A model generated the notes under the pieces. It was not told the DNA's origin. It saw only the letters and a list, made by a program, of their open reading frames with translations, and did no database searches. The translations under genes and the position numbers were made by a program. 64,000 bases of DNA, taken from NCBI GenBank assembly GCA_001557505.1, contig LSAX01000004.1, forward strand, positions 124,001-188,000. The letters run 5' to 3'. Origin of the DNA: Reticulascus tulasneorum. Lineage: Eukaryota; Ascomycota; Sordariomycetes; Glomerellales; Reticulascaceae. Shown one piece after another: positions 48,285 to 58,461 of the stretch (positions are counted from its first letter, which is position 1; each line of letters begins with the position of its first letter).

Positions 48285-49809
48285 CTTGCCAGCTAAGAAG
48301 AGGAACGGAGGGGCGAGGTTGCGGGTAGCTTCGAGGTCTCGACAAACGATCTGAAGCACACTTAACTTTCCTCGTTGCGGCGGGGTGGGATTCAGTCAGG
48401 GGAGCTTGGGAATTGGAGGGATTCTGCCACTTGGCGGTGAACGGGCGGTGAATGGGCGGTGGGTGATATTCGGCATAAAGTTTTGCCGATATCCGACGGT
48501 CTGGCGACTGTCGGTACATCCACTCAGGGCATTCATTTCAGCAAATTGCTAACCGTCCTCGCTAACCGACAACATGAGGGATCTATCGTAGCTAGTAGTA
48601 AATGATATAAACTTGCTCTTTCACAAGACTGGTATCAGAGCGAGAACGTCAAATCTTCCTCAAATCCGTGTCCAGTGTGGTTGTGTGCTAGTGACCCGGC
48701 GTTGCAGCATTGAATGTGTGTTGCCCTAAGGGTCGAACTTCGGCTTCGTCAGATCAAGCTCCTCGACACCATCTATTCTTATCCAGCCTCAACTTTAATA
48801 AACAAGCAGATCCCGTGTACCAGGACACGGCCGTTCGCCAATCGATATTCGGGTCGGATTCAATCAATTAACACTTCGATCCACTACCATGTCGCCGGCC
48901 ACGAATTAACTTAAAACGCGGCAAATTTCCAGGGCGCTCAATCGCTCGTCAAAAACCCCAATTTCTCCAACAGTTTCTCACCCCTGCGGCTCTACAAATT
49001 GTACCTAAATCATCTAAACCTGCATCCCAGACTGCCACTAACGACGGCCCATCAGACCCAGGTCTGGTCTGTGAGCTCGCTCTGCTCTCAAACAGTCACT
49101 ACATAATTCCGTCTCGTCTCCAGGACCCGGACAGGAGATCCGAATTCTAGAATCGGCACCTGGTCAAGTGCCACCGCAGCGGGATCTGAAAAGAGTTCTT
49201 CCGACCCCTCATTGCCATCCATTGCGCCCTCCTTGGTCTTCCCCACATCGGACGCTCCCCCATAAATCACCTGCCCTTCCGTTCAGGGATGTCAAGGAGC
49301 GTGGCCTCCGAGATGACCTACCGTTCGCTAAGTCGTTCCCGAGCCTTGGCTCTTCCATGGTTGGCGGACTTATTTTGATGTCTTTCATATATATGAGAGG
49401 ACCACAATAAAGAGCATCGCTGGTGCCGTCTGGTCGATGGCCCCAGCGATGATTACTTGGATTCAGCTTGCTACCAAACTGTGTGGATTTCGGATGTCCT
49501 GCCCTTGTTCCCTAGACTGGACTATCATCTCGTCGCTCGCCACTTGCTATGTCCCGCGCTCATGGAGTCGCCGGTCCTAACCAGGCCAGAAGACCACTCT
49601 CCGAGGTCTTGTTACGTTACTCCTAACCACTTCAAGCCTACAACTTTCTCATCCCGTCTATCCGAGAGAGAATTGCCATGTGGGGTACTTATGGGTTTCC
49701 CAGCAGCCATAAGAGCTTGACATCTCCCTTTCCCAGGTCTTCCGATCATCAACCGTTCACATACCACCCTCAGGCTCATACATAGATTGATCAAGATCAC
49801 ACTGCTAAA
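48285..49809. other. Divergent promoter region, AP-2 mu and cellobiohydrolase
   Basis: About 1.5 kb of non-coding sequence between a housekeeping gene and an inducible-type cellulase. No open frame with a family match was found. Three GGC(A/T)4-type strings occur (48481, 48920 and 49671), which is about the chance rate. Confidence 0.5.
49671..49685 (-). promoter_or_regulatory. Paired Xyr1-like and CreA-like strings upstream of GH6
   Basis: AATTGCC (the reverse of GGCAATT, a GGC(A/T)4 Xyr1-type site) lies two bases from GTGGGG (a SYGGRG CreA-type site), about 125-140 bp upstream of the GH6 start. The motifs are short and each occurs often by chance. Their adjacency and promoter position are the only support. 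Confidence 0.25.
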
Positions 49810-51470
49810 ATGGCATCGCGAAAGGTCTTTCTTGCTGCTGTCCTCAGCACCGCTGTATTTGCTGCTCCTCTTGAGGATAGGCAAGCATGCGGCGCCGTTT
49901 GGTATGGATTTCTCAGGTACTGATTTTGGAAACATTGCTGACTGTAAGCTTCAGGACTCAATGTGGTGGTCAAGGCTGGAGTGGTGCAACATGCTGCGCT
50001 TCAGGAAGCACATGTGTAGTATCTAACCCATACTACAGTCAATGCCTTCCTGGAGGGCCTACCACAAGCACCATCATCACGCCGACCACAACCTCTCCCA
50101 GTTCTAGCTCTAGCCCGGCCGGTACTACGCGAACGTCGTCTACAAGTGCTGTTGTCACGTCGCGAACCGTAGCTCCGGGCACTTCAACCACATCTGCGGC
50201 ACCCCCAGCTGGCACCGGCGCCACCTGGGCCGGAAACCCTTTTGCTGGTGTAACGCCCTGGGCGAACTCTTACTACGCATCCGAGATCAGCAGCCTTGCC
50301 GTGCCTTCCTTGACTGGCGCCATGGCCACCAAGGCCGCGGCTGTCGCCAAGGTCCCTACATTCCAGTGGATGTAAGTTACCCGTTCAAGAGCAGGCGTAC
50401 ATAACTAAGACGGAATTTCAGCGATACCCGCTCTAAGATCCCTTTGATTGACGACACGTTGGCTGATATCCGTGCCGCTAACAAGGCTGGCGGGAACTAC
50501 GCGGGCCAATTTGTTGTCTACGACCTTCCCGATCGTGACTGTGCCGCCGCCGCTTCTAACGGCGAATATGCCATCGCCGATGGCGGTATTGCCAAGTACA
50601 AAGCCTACATCGATGCCATCCGTCAGGTGGTACTAAAGTACTCTGATATTCGCATTCTGCTTGTTGTTGGTGCGTGTCTCCATTTAGTCCTAAGGCTTCC
50701 TTCTCGCCTAACTTGATATCTAGAACCCGACAGCTTGGCTAATCTGGTCACTAACATGAATGTCGCCAAGTGCTCTGGTGCACAAGCCGCCTACTTGGAG
50801 TGCACCGACTACGCCCTCAGACAGCTCAATCTACCCAACGTCGCCATGTATCTCGATGCTGGCCATGCTGGATGGCTTGGCTATCCCGACAACCTCTCGA
50901 AATCGGCTCCTCTCTTCGCTTCTGTCTATAAAAATGCCGGAAGCCCCAAGGCTGTCCGCGGCTTGGCCACCAACGTCGCCAACTACAACGGCTGGAATTT
51001 GACGTCTGCCCCGTCTTACACACAAGGTACTTATACACACACTCGGTATTCCCAGGTTCTTTGTCAAGTAGGTTTTTAACATGACGCAAGGTGCCGCAAT
51101 CTACGATGAAAAGAGGTTCGTTCAAGCCTTTGGACCTCTGCTTGCCCAAAACGGGTTCCCTGCACACTTTATCACCGATACTGGCCGAAGCGGTAAGCAG
51201 CCCACCGGGCAGCAGGAATGGGGTCATTGGTGCAACGCCATCGGCACTGGCTTCGGTATCCGACCCACGACGGGCACGGATCTTGAGCTCGCGGACGCAT
51301 TCGTGTGGATCAAGCCCGGTGGTGAGTGTGATGGCACATCTAATCAGAGCGCGGCGCGATATGACTTCCACTGCGGACTTCCCGATGCCCTTCAGCCTGC
51401 ACCCGAGGCTGGAAGTTGGTTCCAAGCTTACTTCGTACAACTTTTAACGAATGCCAACCCGGCTTTCTAA
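49810..51470 (+). CDS. cbh2: Cellobiohydrolase II (GH6) with N-terminal CBM1
   Basis: Five exons, 49810-49901, 49955-50371, 50422-50669, 50724-51026 and 51091-51470, give 479 residues. Signal peptide 1-18 ([18 protein letters not shown]). CBM1 runs from about 27 to 62 ([19 protein letters not shown] ... YYSQC), built across the first intron. A Ser/Thr/Pro linker follows to about 110, with expected heavy O-glycosylation. In the GH6 domain [10 protein letters not shown] carries the catalytic acid (Asp209) and [12 protein letters not shown] is the second family signature. [15 protein letters not shown] and [16 protein letters not shown] form tunnel and active-site walls, and [15 protein letters not shown] is the conserved C-terminal stretch. 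The enzyme cuts cellobiose from non-reducing cellulose ends outside the cell. Length and modules match typical family members, with no lesion. Confidence 0.96.
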
Positions 51471-51748
51471 GAACGTAGTGCAAACCCATGCTTGAGGATG
51501 AGGGGCAAGTGGGGTTGCCTATCTCGCAACGAGGTTTACCAGCCAGATATATTGTTTACATATGAGAACAGACCGCCCCCTGTAGTTGCGTGTTCGTGCG
51601 ATCAAGTCGGCAACTCGCATGCATGACAGGTATAAAAGGGACCATGTACTTAGAAATTCTATTGCTATATTTTTTACAGTATATTACACTCTATTGACGA
51701 TTGTCCACCAGTTGAAGCTTACAAGGTTGTGGTCTTGAGCTGACATTC

Positions 51749-52666
51749 TCAAACCACGGCCGATATCATGTTGTCTCGGAAACGATCTGCCTCCCTCTTC
51801 AGCATGCAAATACAGCTCGCCACCACGAAGGCCTCGACATCTCTGGCGCTGGCTTTCTTTCCGTCTGCCCACATGCTAAGATCCACCATCAGCCTGCCAC
51901 CATTGCCGCCCATATTCCTGTTCGTGCCGGGGGTCCGAAACTCGTCGTTGCGCACCAGCTGCGCGACACGAACGGCCTTCTTCTCCGTCTTCCCACCTGC
52001 CGATGGGACGACATCGGTCCGTTCCATGATCAGGAGAGAAGCGGCATCGTAAGTCTCCTTGCGCTCGGCGCGGTTAGCGTACCGCCACTCGAACGTACCG
52101 AAAGTCGTTTCCCATCTCTGCGTGCGTGAGAGTATGGAGCGGCTACGGACGTCGACCAGTTCACACTCCACACGATCGGAATTGATGGATTCTTCCACCG
52201 AGACAGAAGTGTCAGCAGGCAGAATTCTCATTCTGGGAAATCTACCCGGACCCCAGCGGTAGATGGTTGAAATCAGAGGCGTGCGGTCCGAGTCGGAAGC
52301 TCGGACGAGAGCGCAAGAGTTTGAACTTCGCTTGAGTCGAAGAGAGATATACTCCAACTCATCAGAATCCGCACTGTAGACGGGAATGTTTTCCAGCGTC
52401 ATGCCGGAGAGAGCTTGATTTATGTCATATCCAATAGCTTGGATCTGGAGTTGACGTGTCGCAGCAAAGGTGGTGTTCGGTGACGCGGAGCTGCTCGCGG
52501 TGTTGCCATCGACAACTTCCTCGTAAGCGGGTGGAGCGTCGGAGTCCGAGCCGCCTGTTGACGAGCTAGTGCTCAACCTCGCGACGTCCTGACGATCGAT
52601 GTCAAGTTTTGATTGCGGCTCTTCCGCAATCGATGACTTCGGTTTCGACTTGTTGAAGAGGTGCAT
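51749..52666 (-). CDS. Conserved fungal protein of unknown function
   Basis: A single exon of 305 residues. The N-terminus (MHLFNKSKPKSSIAEEPQ, then a Ser-rich stretch with APPAYEEVV, a PPxY-type motif that can bind WW domains or arrestin-linked ubiquitin ligases) looks disordered to about residue 70. The rest is a compact domain: ALSGMTLENIPVYSADSDEL, EYISLRLKRSSNSCALVRAS, PLISTIYRWGPGRFPRMRIL, TTFGTFEWRYANRAERK, GGRLMVDLSMWADGKKASA, then VASCICMLKREADRFRDN. Similar unnamed proteins are common in Sordariomycetes; the pattern of beta strands is compatible with a tubby-like (LURP-type) fold, which is my inference. No signal peptide or membrane helix. The ATG is the first in the open frame. Confidence 0.8.
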   Translation of the reverse strand: MHLFNKSKPKSSIAEEPQSKLDIDRQDVARLSTSSSTGGSDSDAPPAYEEVVDGNTASSSASPNTTFAATRQLQIQAIGYDINQALSGMTLENIPVYSADSDELEYISLRLKRSSNSCALVRASDSDRTPLISTIYRWGPGRFPRMRILPADTSVSVEESINSDRVECELVDVRSRSILSRTQRWETTFGTFEWRYANRAERKETYDAASLLIMERTDVVPSAGGKTEKKAVRVAQLVRNDEFRTPGTNRNMGGNGGRLMVDLSMWADGKKASARDVEAFVVASCICMLKREADRFRDNMISAVV

Positions 52667-53504
52667 GCTTCAGGGGCGGGGTGATGAAGATGTCTTGCTT
52701 GCTTCTGCTGGTTGATTGTGTTGGTTGATTATGTTGCTGGATGCTGTTGCTGATATCTCCCTCTCTTTCGTTGCGCAATTGTGCGACAATACAATCTGGT
52801 TTATATACCTTATTGAAGCATAGAAGCCGTCACGAGTGGCATCTGTGGCGATGCAAGCGCTGGTAAATTCTCAACTAGGCAGGTCGCGCGCTGTCCCCGA
52901 GCTTGGAGCTAGTGGGCCGAGTGCCCGAGAAAACGGTTTAGGTAAGGCGTGCATGCCCTGCCACCCGCTGTTAGGCCCTATCTGAGGCGCAGCCCAGGCC
53001 GTCGCTTTTGACCACAGCGACACACCAATAAAATGCATTTTGGCGCACCACGAGGCGTTCTTGGATCAGGCCACGCTTCCGGGGTAGCGACATCATGCTG
53101 CCACGACCTATCGCCTAGTCTACTCGAATGCTCAAAACGCCCAACGACGTTTCGGCATCGGCGAAGGCTATGTCGAGCCACGTTTCAAGGAAGTTGTCGA
53201 AGACACACAAACCCTAGACCCTCTGCGGATTGCCTAGGCGGTTCAGGAGCATTAGCACACTGCGGTCGAAGGACCCAGTAAACCGTCTTGGCAATGTTGG
53301 GGGGATTTCCGGTAGGGGCTAGCCCAGAGCAATCAAGCTCGAGCATATGTCGCTGATTTATCAAGTGTGTAAAAAGAAAAGAGGGTCATCTCCATTTCTT
53401 GAACTGGTACTAGCACATAGGTGAAATGAACGGTCAATTACGTACGCCGCTCTGTTCCTGATTCATATTGAGCATGCTAGTTCATGGATGCAAATATCAA
53501 TCAC
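52667..53504. other. Intergenic region, no supported gene
   Basis: About 840 bp upstream of the previous gene and downstream of the E2 gene. No coding motif was seen on either strand. Confidence 0.5.
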
Positions 53505-56500
53505 CTAAACACCATAGGGCTTGAGGGCCACACGCAAGCTCTTAGCTGACCGCTGCACCAGCTCCATTCCCGTATCCGCTGTTGCCCCTGTAAACAGCAC
53601 CAGGTCTGCTGGAGATGGTGTTTTCGCTGGAACTTCTATCTTATCCGAAGCCCATTGATCAACCAGCGCCATTATAGCCTTTCCATTCACCTGAAAATGC
53701 CTTTCAACAACATTGCCCCAGATGAATTCTCCTGGAGCCTTTCCGCACCCAGTGAGCCAAGCCAGCATCGCATGCTGGACTGTATGAGCTCGGATCTCCG
53801 CGTTATATTGCCTCGACGCCAGCTCGCTGGCAACCGACTCTCGTCCGGGCTCATTGTACCAAGGCTGGTCGCAGAAAACCATCGACTGAATGGAGACAAA
53901 AATTTGCAGCAGGGTAGATTGGCCTGGTCGCCATCTCTCTCCCTGCCATGTGTTGAGAAGGGAGAGACAAACTGTCCGAATAAACTTGTTAGCTCTATCC
54001 GTGATCAAGTTCGACAATTCCTGGGATCCATACCTTTGCCGTCTTCATACAAGTTGGGGTTAAATCTGACGCGACCACCACCTGTAGTTTTAAATTGCAT
54101 TTTTGGCGGTCCCTGTGGGTAATCTTCACCACAAAGCAGGTCAAATTCGAACAAGCCGTTCTCGTAGGGTGTCCCTTTAGGACCGACGATAAGCACTTTC
54201 ATCGTGTCTAGCCGCGAGCTTCCATGCCGAATGTAGATCCCTTCCGGTAGGGATGTCTGAAGTGTAGATATCTCCGAGATCAGCCTCTTCATGCGACCGA
54301 ACGGTCCTGATTTGCCAGTCATTGCCATAGAATTATCGCCGAAATAATGTGACGCTGCGACCTGCTCGTCAAGAACTTCTGAGACAGCATTGTTTTGGTG
54401 CCACTCTTTGTGTTCTGCTGCCTTTTCAGCATCTGTAACAGCTGTGCCACCCATTGTCACGTCTTTGAAGTTGTTCGCTTGATAGAATTCAGCAATAGAG
54501 CAAAGTCTTTGGCACAGATGAAGCATCTTCTGCCCGTCAGACGTCGCAAACTCAGATTCGTTCAGCCTGGAACGCTGTATTATGCCCCTGGCCTGCTTAC
54601 CCAAAGTTTCAATGTAACTAGCAAGGGCCTGCAGGGTCTCTGGTTCTTTTGCCTTGTTCGCCAAGACTGTTGTTGTTGCGGAGCCGAAAGACAGATTGAT
54701 AAGGCTTCGATCAATGGGGAAGTTCACTCGGATTCTCATGACAGCTGGCGCAGTAGATGTGTGCTGTCCGACGGCCATTACAAAATCAAGAACCGCAGCG
54801 TAGAGGTTTGCCTTCTGTGATACTTCTTCTATTGAGTCATTGCGAAGCAGCTCAGCTGCCTTGCTGAGAAGAGGACTTCTTTGAAGCAGGGACAACAGCA
54901 TGTCGGGAGGTTGCACATCGAATGGGTCGCTTCGATTGAGAGATGGCATCGCCGCAGCCAGTCCGAGGTAAAACTCCCGAAGAGTCTGGTCCTTGGATTC
55001 AGATTGCTTCGAGAAACGCCTAGCTGGTTGCTCCCGATTGTGTCTCTTGAAGAGGCCTGCAGAAGCGCTCCTTGATGCCTGTTGGTTCTCATAGTCATAG
55101 TGACCGCCATACCCGACCCCTGCACCTACGACTGACGAACCGAACTTCCCTGTTATATCTGTATACAGGTGTTGAGAAAGTTGTTTAGAACCGCTGTGAG
55201 TAGTCTTCGAAGAAGGGCCGGACTTGTCAGCAGTCTTGGATTTCAGTTTGTTGATCATCGTTGTCGTTGTCGACCTAAGCCCCAAAGACGATGATGGAAG
55301 TTCCGGTCCACACAACAGGGCCCACAATAAGAATAATCGGCCTTCAGCACAGCAGAACTCAACGTTAGGCTGCGAACCAGGAACAGCTGCCGACGAGTTT
55401 TGACTGGAGACGGTTTTCATTGAACCACATAGACCACATGTAAAGCATGAGCACTTGGGGCATTGCACCTGTGAATGCAGAGGTTCTAGGCAACGGTAAG
55501 TGTTTGGACTTTCAACAGTGCTGCTCACGCAATTACCTCTGCTCTCATTTTGGACTAGTTTCTTGGTGTGGCTGATCAAGAAACTGCCATCAATAGATAT
55601 TGTTCTCTTGCATTTGGCACATTTCATGTCCCGTATCAAGCGCGAATAGTCACGAATGGTCTCCTCCTCATGGGTCAATCCCACCGGATTAATGTCTTCC
55701 TGGGGATATGCACTTGTTGCTGTTGAAATGCCAAAGATTGACGCTGCTGGTTCGGAACGGAGATTAGTCGAGTTTGTTTGGACAGGACCTCTGAACTGGG
55801 ATTTTGCAAATAACTCTGTACGGAACTGCTCTTGCAAGACTCGAGCAATTCTCTCGTCATCCCCAGTTACACAAGGGTTCGGATTCGCGCCATCTTGGTT
55901 GAAAGACTGTGCTGAAGGATTTTGCGTGATCCACTCTTGGGTAAAGTAGGGGTTGCCGTATTTCATTTCATTTTGATGATTTGCATGCGAGGCTGTTGCT
56001 CTCTTGGTGACAGAGGATTCTTCCTCTGGCTGTCGTAGCTTGGCCACTTCCTCATCGCTAGCCAAGAAGCTACTGTGAGGAAAAGACGGGACAAAGCGAT
56101 CGGGACCTAACTCAATGCTCGAAGCAGGAGGGAACATGGCATTGCTAGGGTGGAATGGTTGAGGATATTCAGGATAAAGATGGGATTTGGGTGCTGAATG
56201 GGCAAGACTGACTGAAGGCATGGAATCGGCTATGCTGGCAGTTTCTTGACTTGCGCTCCGAGAGGGCGAATTCGTCAATTCTACCGGATCTCGAGATGTA
56301 CCTGATTTGATATTTCCAACAACCTGAGCACTAGAGCCTGGTTGAATAGTACTTCGTAAGGCGCTCTCCGAGACAGCATGTTGCCTACCTGATCCTGAGA
56401 AATAGCCTGGGACTTTTGTAGATGGAAACTGGGACAAAGAATTGATGGCATGGTTTCCGAGTTTGCCGTGAGCCTGAGATTCGTAGTGGGTTGTAGTGGT

Positions 56501-56608
56501 AGGCGGATCCCGCCCGAATCGACGTAACCGTTGGCCGAACCGATCGCCTAGATCGCCGATGCGGCTCTTGCCCTCCTTCTGAAGGCCTCCAGGCTTGTTT
56601 ACGGACAT
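53505..56608 (-). CDS. Very large E2 ubiquitin-conjugating enzyme with zinc-binding N-terminal region
   Basis: Two exons, 56608-54034 and 53971-53505, give 1013 residues. The first 320 residues are low-complexity and Ser/Pro-rich. A Cys cluster follows (KCAKCKRTISIDGSF about 328; CPKCSCFTCGLCGS about 383), probably a zinc site. After a helical middle with SDPFDVQPPDMLLSLLQRSP comes the UBC fold: GPFGRMKRLISEISTLQTSL, MKVLIVGPKGTPYENGLFEF, DYPQGPPKMQFKTTGG and FNPNLYEDGK. The catalytic Cys860 in VCLSLLNTWQG lies right at the start of exon 2, so the intron splits the active-site loop. QSTLLQIFVSIQSMVF and the long C-terminal extension (ELASRQYNAEIRAHTVQHAM) recall BIRC6/UBE2O-type E2s, which combine E2 and E3 functions. 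No BIR domain is seen. Role: ubiquitin transfer; substrates unknown. Confidence 0.87.
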
Positions 56609-57943
56609 TGTGAAATTTATCGTGACGGAGACACGATGTCAACTTCTTTTCAATGGTGGGATAAATGGTGTGGACCGCAGTATATATGGATTATATCCCG
56701 CTCAAGAGCACGCTTGGTGAGTGACTGGAAAAAGGGTGCCCTTCAGGCACAAAGAACAGAGCAAGGGAGACCCCCAAGTGATTCTATCGGCCCTGAACGA
56801 CCGAACAATGACGATAATACTGATGACCAGCCGGGGGGATTTGGTTGCATTCGTCGGGATGTCGGTAACTGTCAACTGTTGGCTGTCAGTGGATAACGGA
56901 TGCGTCCAGGCGCTTCACAAGAGAGCAAACCCACGAGGAGACGGCGTTCTCAAGTGATGCGCTCCAAAGACACGATGCTGAAGAAGCGTCGATGGTGAAA
57001 GACTGAGATAGCAGAAGTTGAAGGCAGACACGAGGCTCTGAGGGCGGCGACAGCAGGCGGGGCAGGCACCTGCAGGCAGCCGTCAGGCAGGGAAGTTACG
57101 AAGAAGATAGGGCGCACCTACTTGAGTCACGGCGTGCAACAGATCGAGATAAGATAAATAATTGATGTTTCAGGTTTGTCTGTTCAGGATGGAGCGAGTT
57201 TGAGTCGAAGGTGAACTGAGTTTTCTAGGAGCATCTGGTAATGAGAGCAGAGAGCCTCGACCACTTCGGTCATTAGAGTTTACCGCCGACAAGGAATCGT
57301 CCTGGCCTAATATCGTTCCCAAGGTCAAAGGACCGTCCAATTACACAAGAGAAATACCCCACCACCAGGTAAACAGGGCGAACGTAGTTGAAGACGCTAA
57401 GCTGGTATGCAGAATATCGAAGATGATTCCACCAGCTATCAACGTGGCACAGCCTCCTCTGGCGCCGGAACTACATGTGCTGTTAAACTACCGATCACCC
57501 ATCTTATTTGGAGCTGCTGGTTTCAAGTCTGCCAGCTCTTGTAGTTTGCCAAGGCTGGGGTATCAGCTGCGCTTCACTTTAGAAAGGAAGCATTGCACAA
57601 GAGGGCTGGAAGAGAGCTAGTGATGTCTGCGTGCCCAAGCGCCGCAAGGCCGTAGGCATTAAATGTAAGGCACTCAATTATTAGACCAGGTAGTAACTAC
57701 CGCAGGGTCTCACTTCTGGGCACCGTATCTTTGCACTCTATTCGCAGTTAGTCCCAAAGTTGTCAATCACCGTGGCACACTACCTACCTTAGGTAAAAGG
57801 AATTATTGCATACCATATGCCAAAATCCCAGAATCACGGATGCTGAATAATACAGCGGTGGTGGGAACTTGGCCGCCCCACTCCCACTCGCTCACTGTAA
57901 ATCTTAGGCCCAACCTCCTGAAGACCCCGTTCATTTTTACACT
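56609..57943. other. Upstream region of the E2 gene
   Basis: About 1.3 kb with no recognised gene on either strand. A purine-rich stretch with AGGCAGG repeats lies near 57040-57090. Confidence 0.45.
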
Positions 57944-58237
57944 TCAGTGCCCAAGGACGAAATCATCCATGCCCAATCTCATATGTGATCCATGATCTGC
58001 GATAGAGAGGCTCTGTCGCAGAGCCTCGCCAGTAGAGAAGCGCAGTTTGTTTGACTTCACGTCGCCGCCCAGAATATCAATCGCCCAACCGACACTGCCA
58101 CTGCCATCACCTGGACCGGCATGAGGAAGCACTGGGTCCGGCTCGTTTTCAAACTCCCCATAGTACGCAAGTAGGTCGGCATGGTAGCACGGTCGAGCTA
58201 ATGCACCAGCAGGAAAACGCCAGCGACGTGTGGTTCT
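57944..58237 (-). other. Unassigned coding-like open frame, 97 codons
   Basis: The frame reads RWRFPAGALARPCYHADLLA, YYGEFENEPDPVLPHAGPGD, GSGSVGWAIDILGGDVKSNK, then LRFSTGEALRQSLSIADHGS to a stop. Composition and lack of low complexity look like a real protein, but it has no ATG at its start and follows a TAA. It lies 225 bp downstream of the helicase/AAA gene, same strand. It could be the last exon of a small gene whose first exon (MARMEETRFDGGEVPHKIYC, about 58443-58384, ending at a GTAAGT donor) is visible just upstream, or a relic. I do not recognise the family. Confidence 0.35.
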
Positions 58238-58461
58238 TTAAAACATAGACAACAGCGGTAAAGTTTTGATTCAGCGTGCTGGTTTTCGTCCAAGATAGTT
58301 TCTCCATTACTGTGCTAACTACAGCTCCCTCACAATGGATTTGCGAACCTCAATCGCTGTAGCCAGCTGTTGACTTACACGCAATATATCTTGTGAGGTA
58401 CTTCCCCACCGTCGAATCTGGTTTCTTCCATCCGGGCCATCACTTTGTCCACCTGCACTAA

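Noticed and set aside
48285..49809. Three GGC(A/T)4 strings as a functional Xyr1 array
   Set aside because: About three such strings are expected by chance in 1.5 kb; only the pair beside a CreA-like string was kept, at low confidence.
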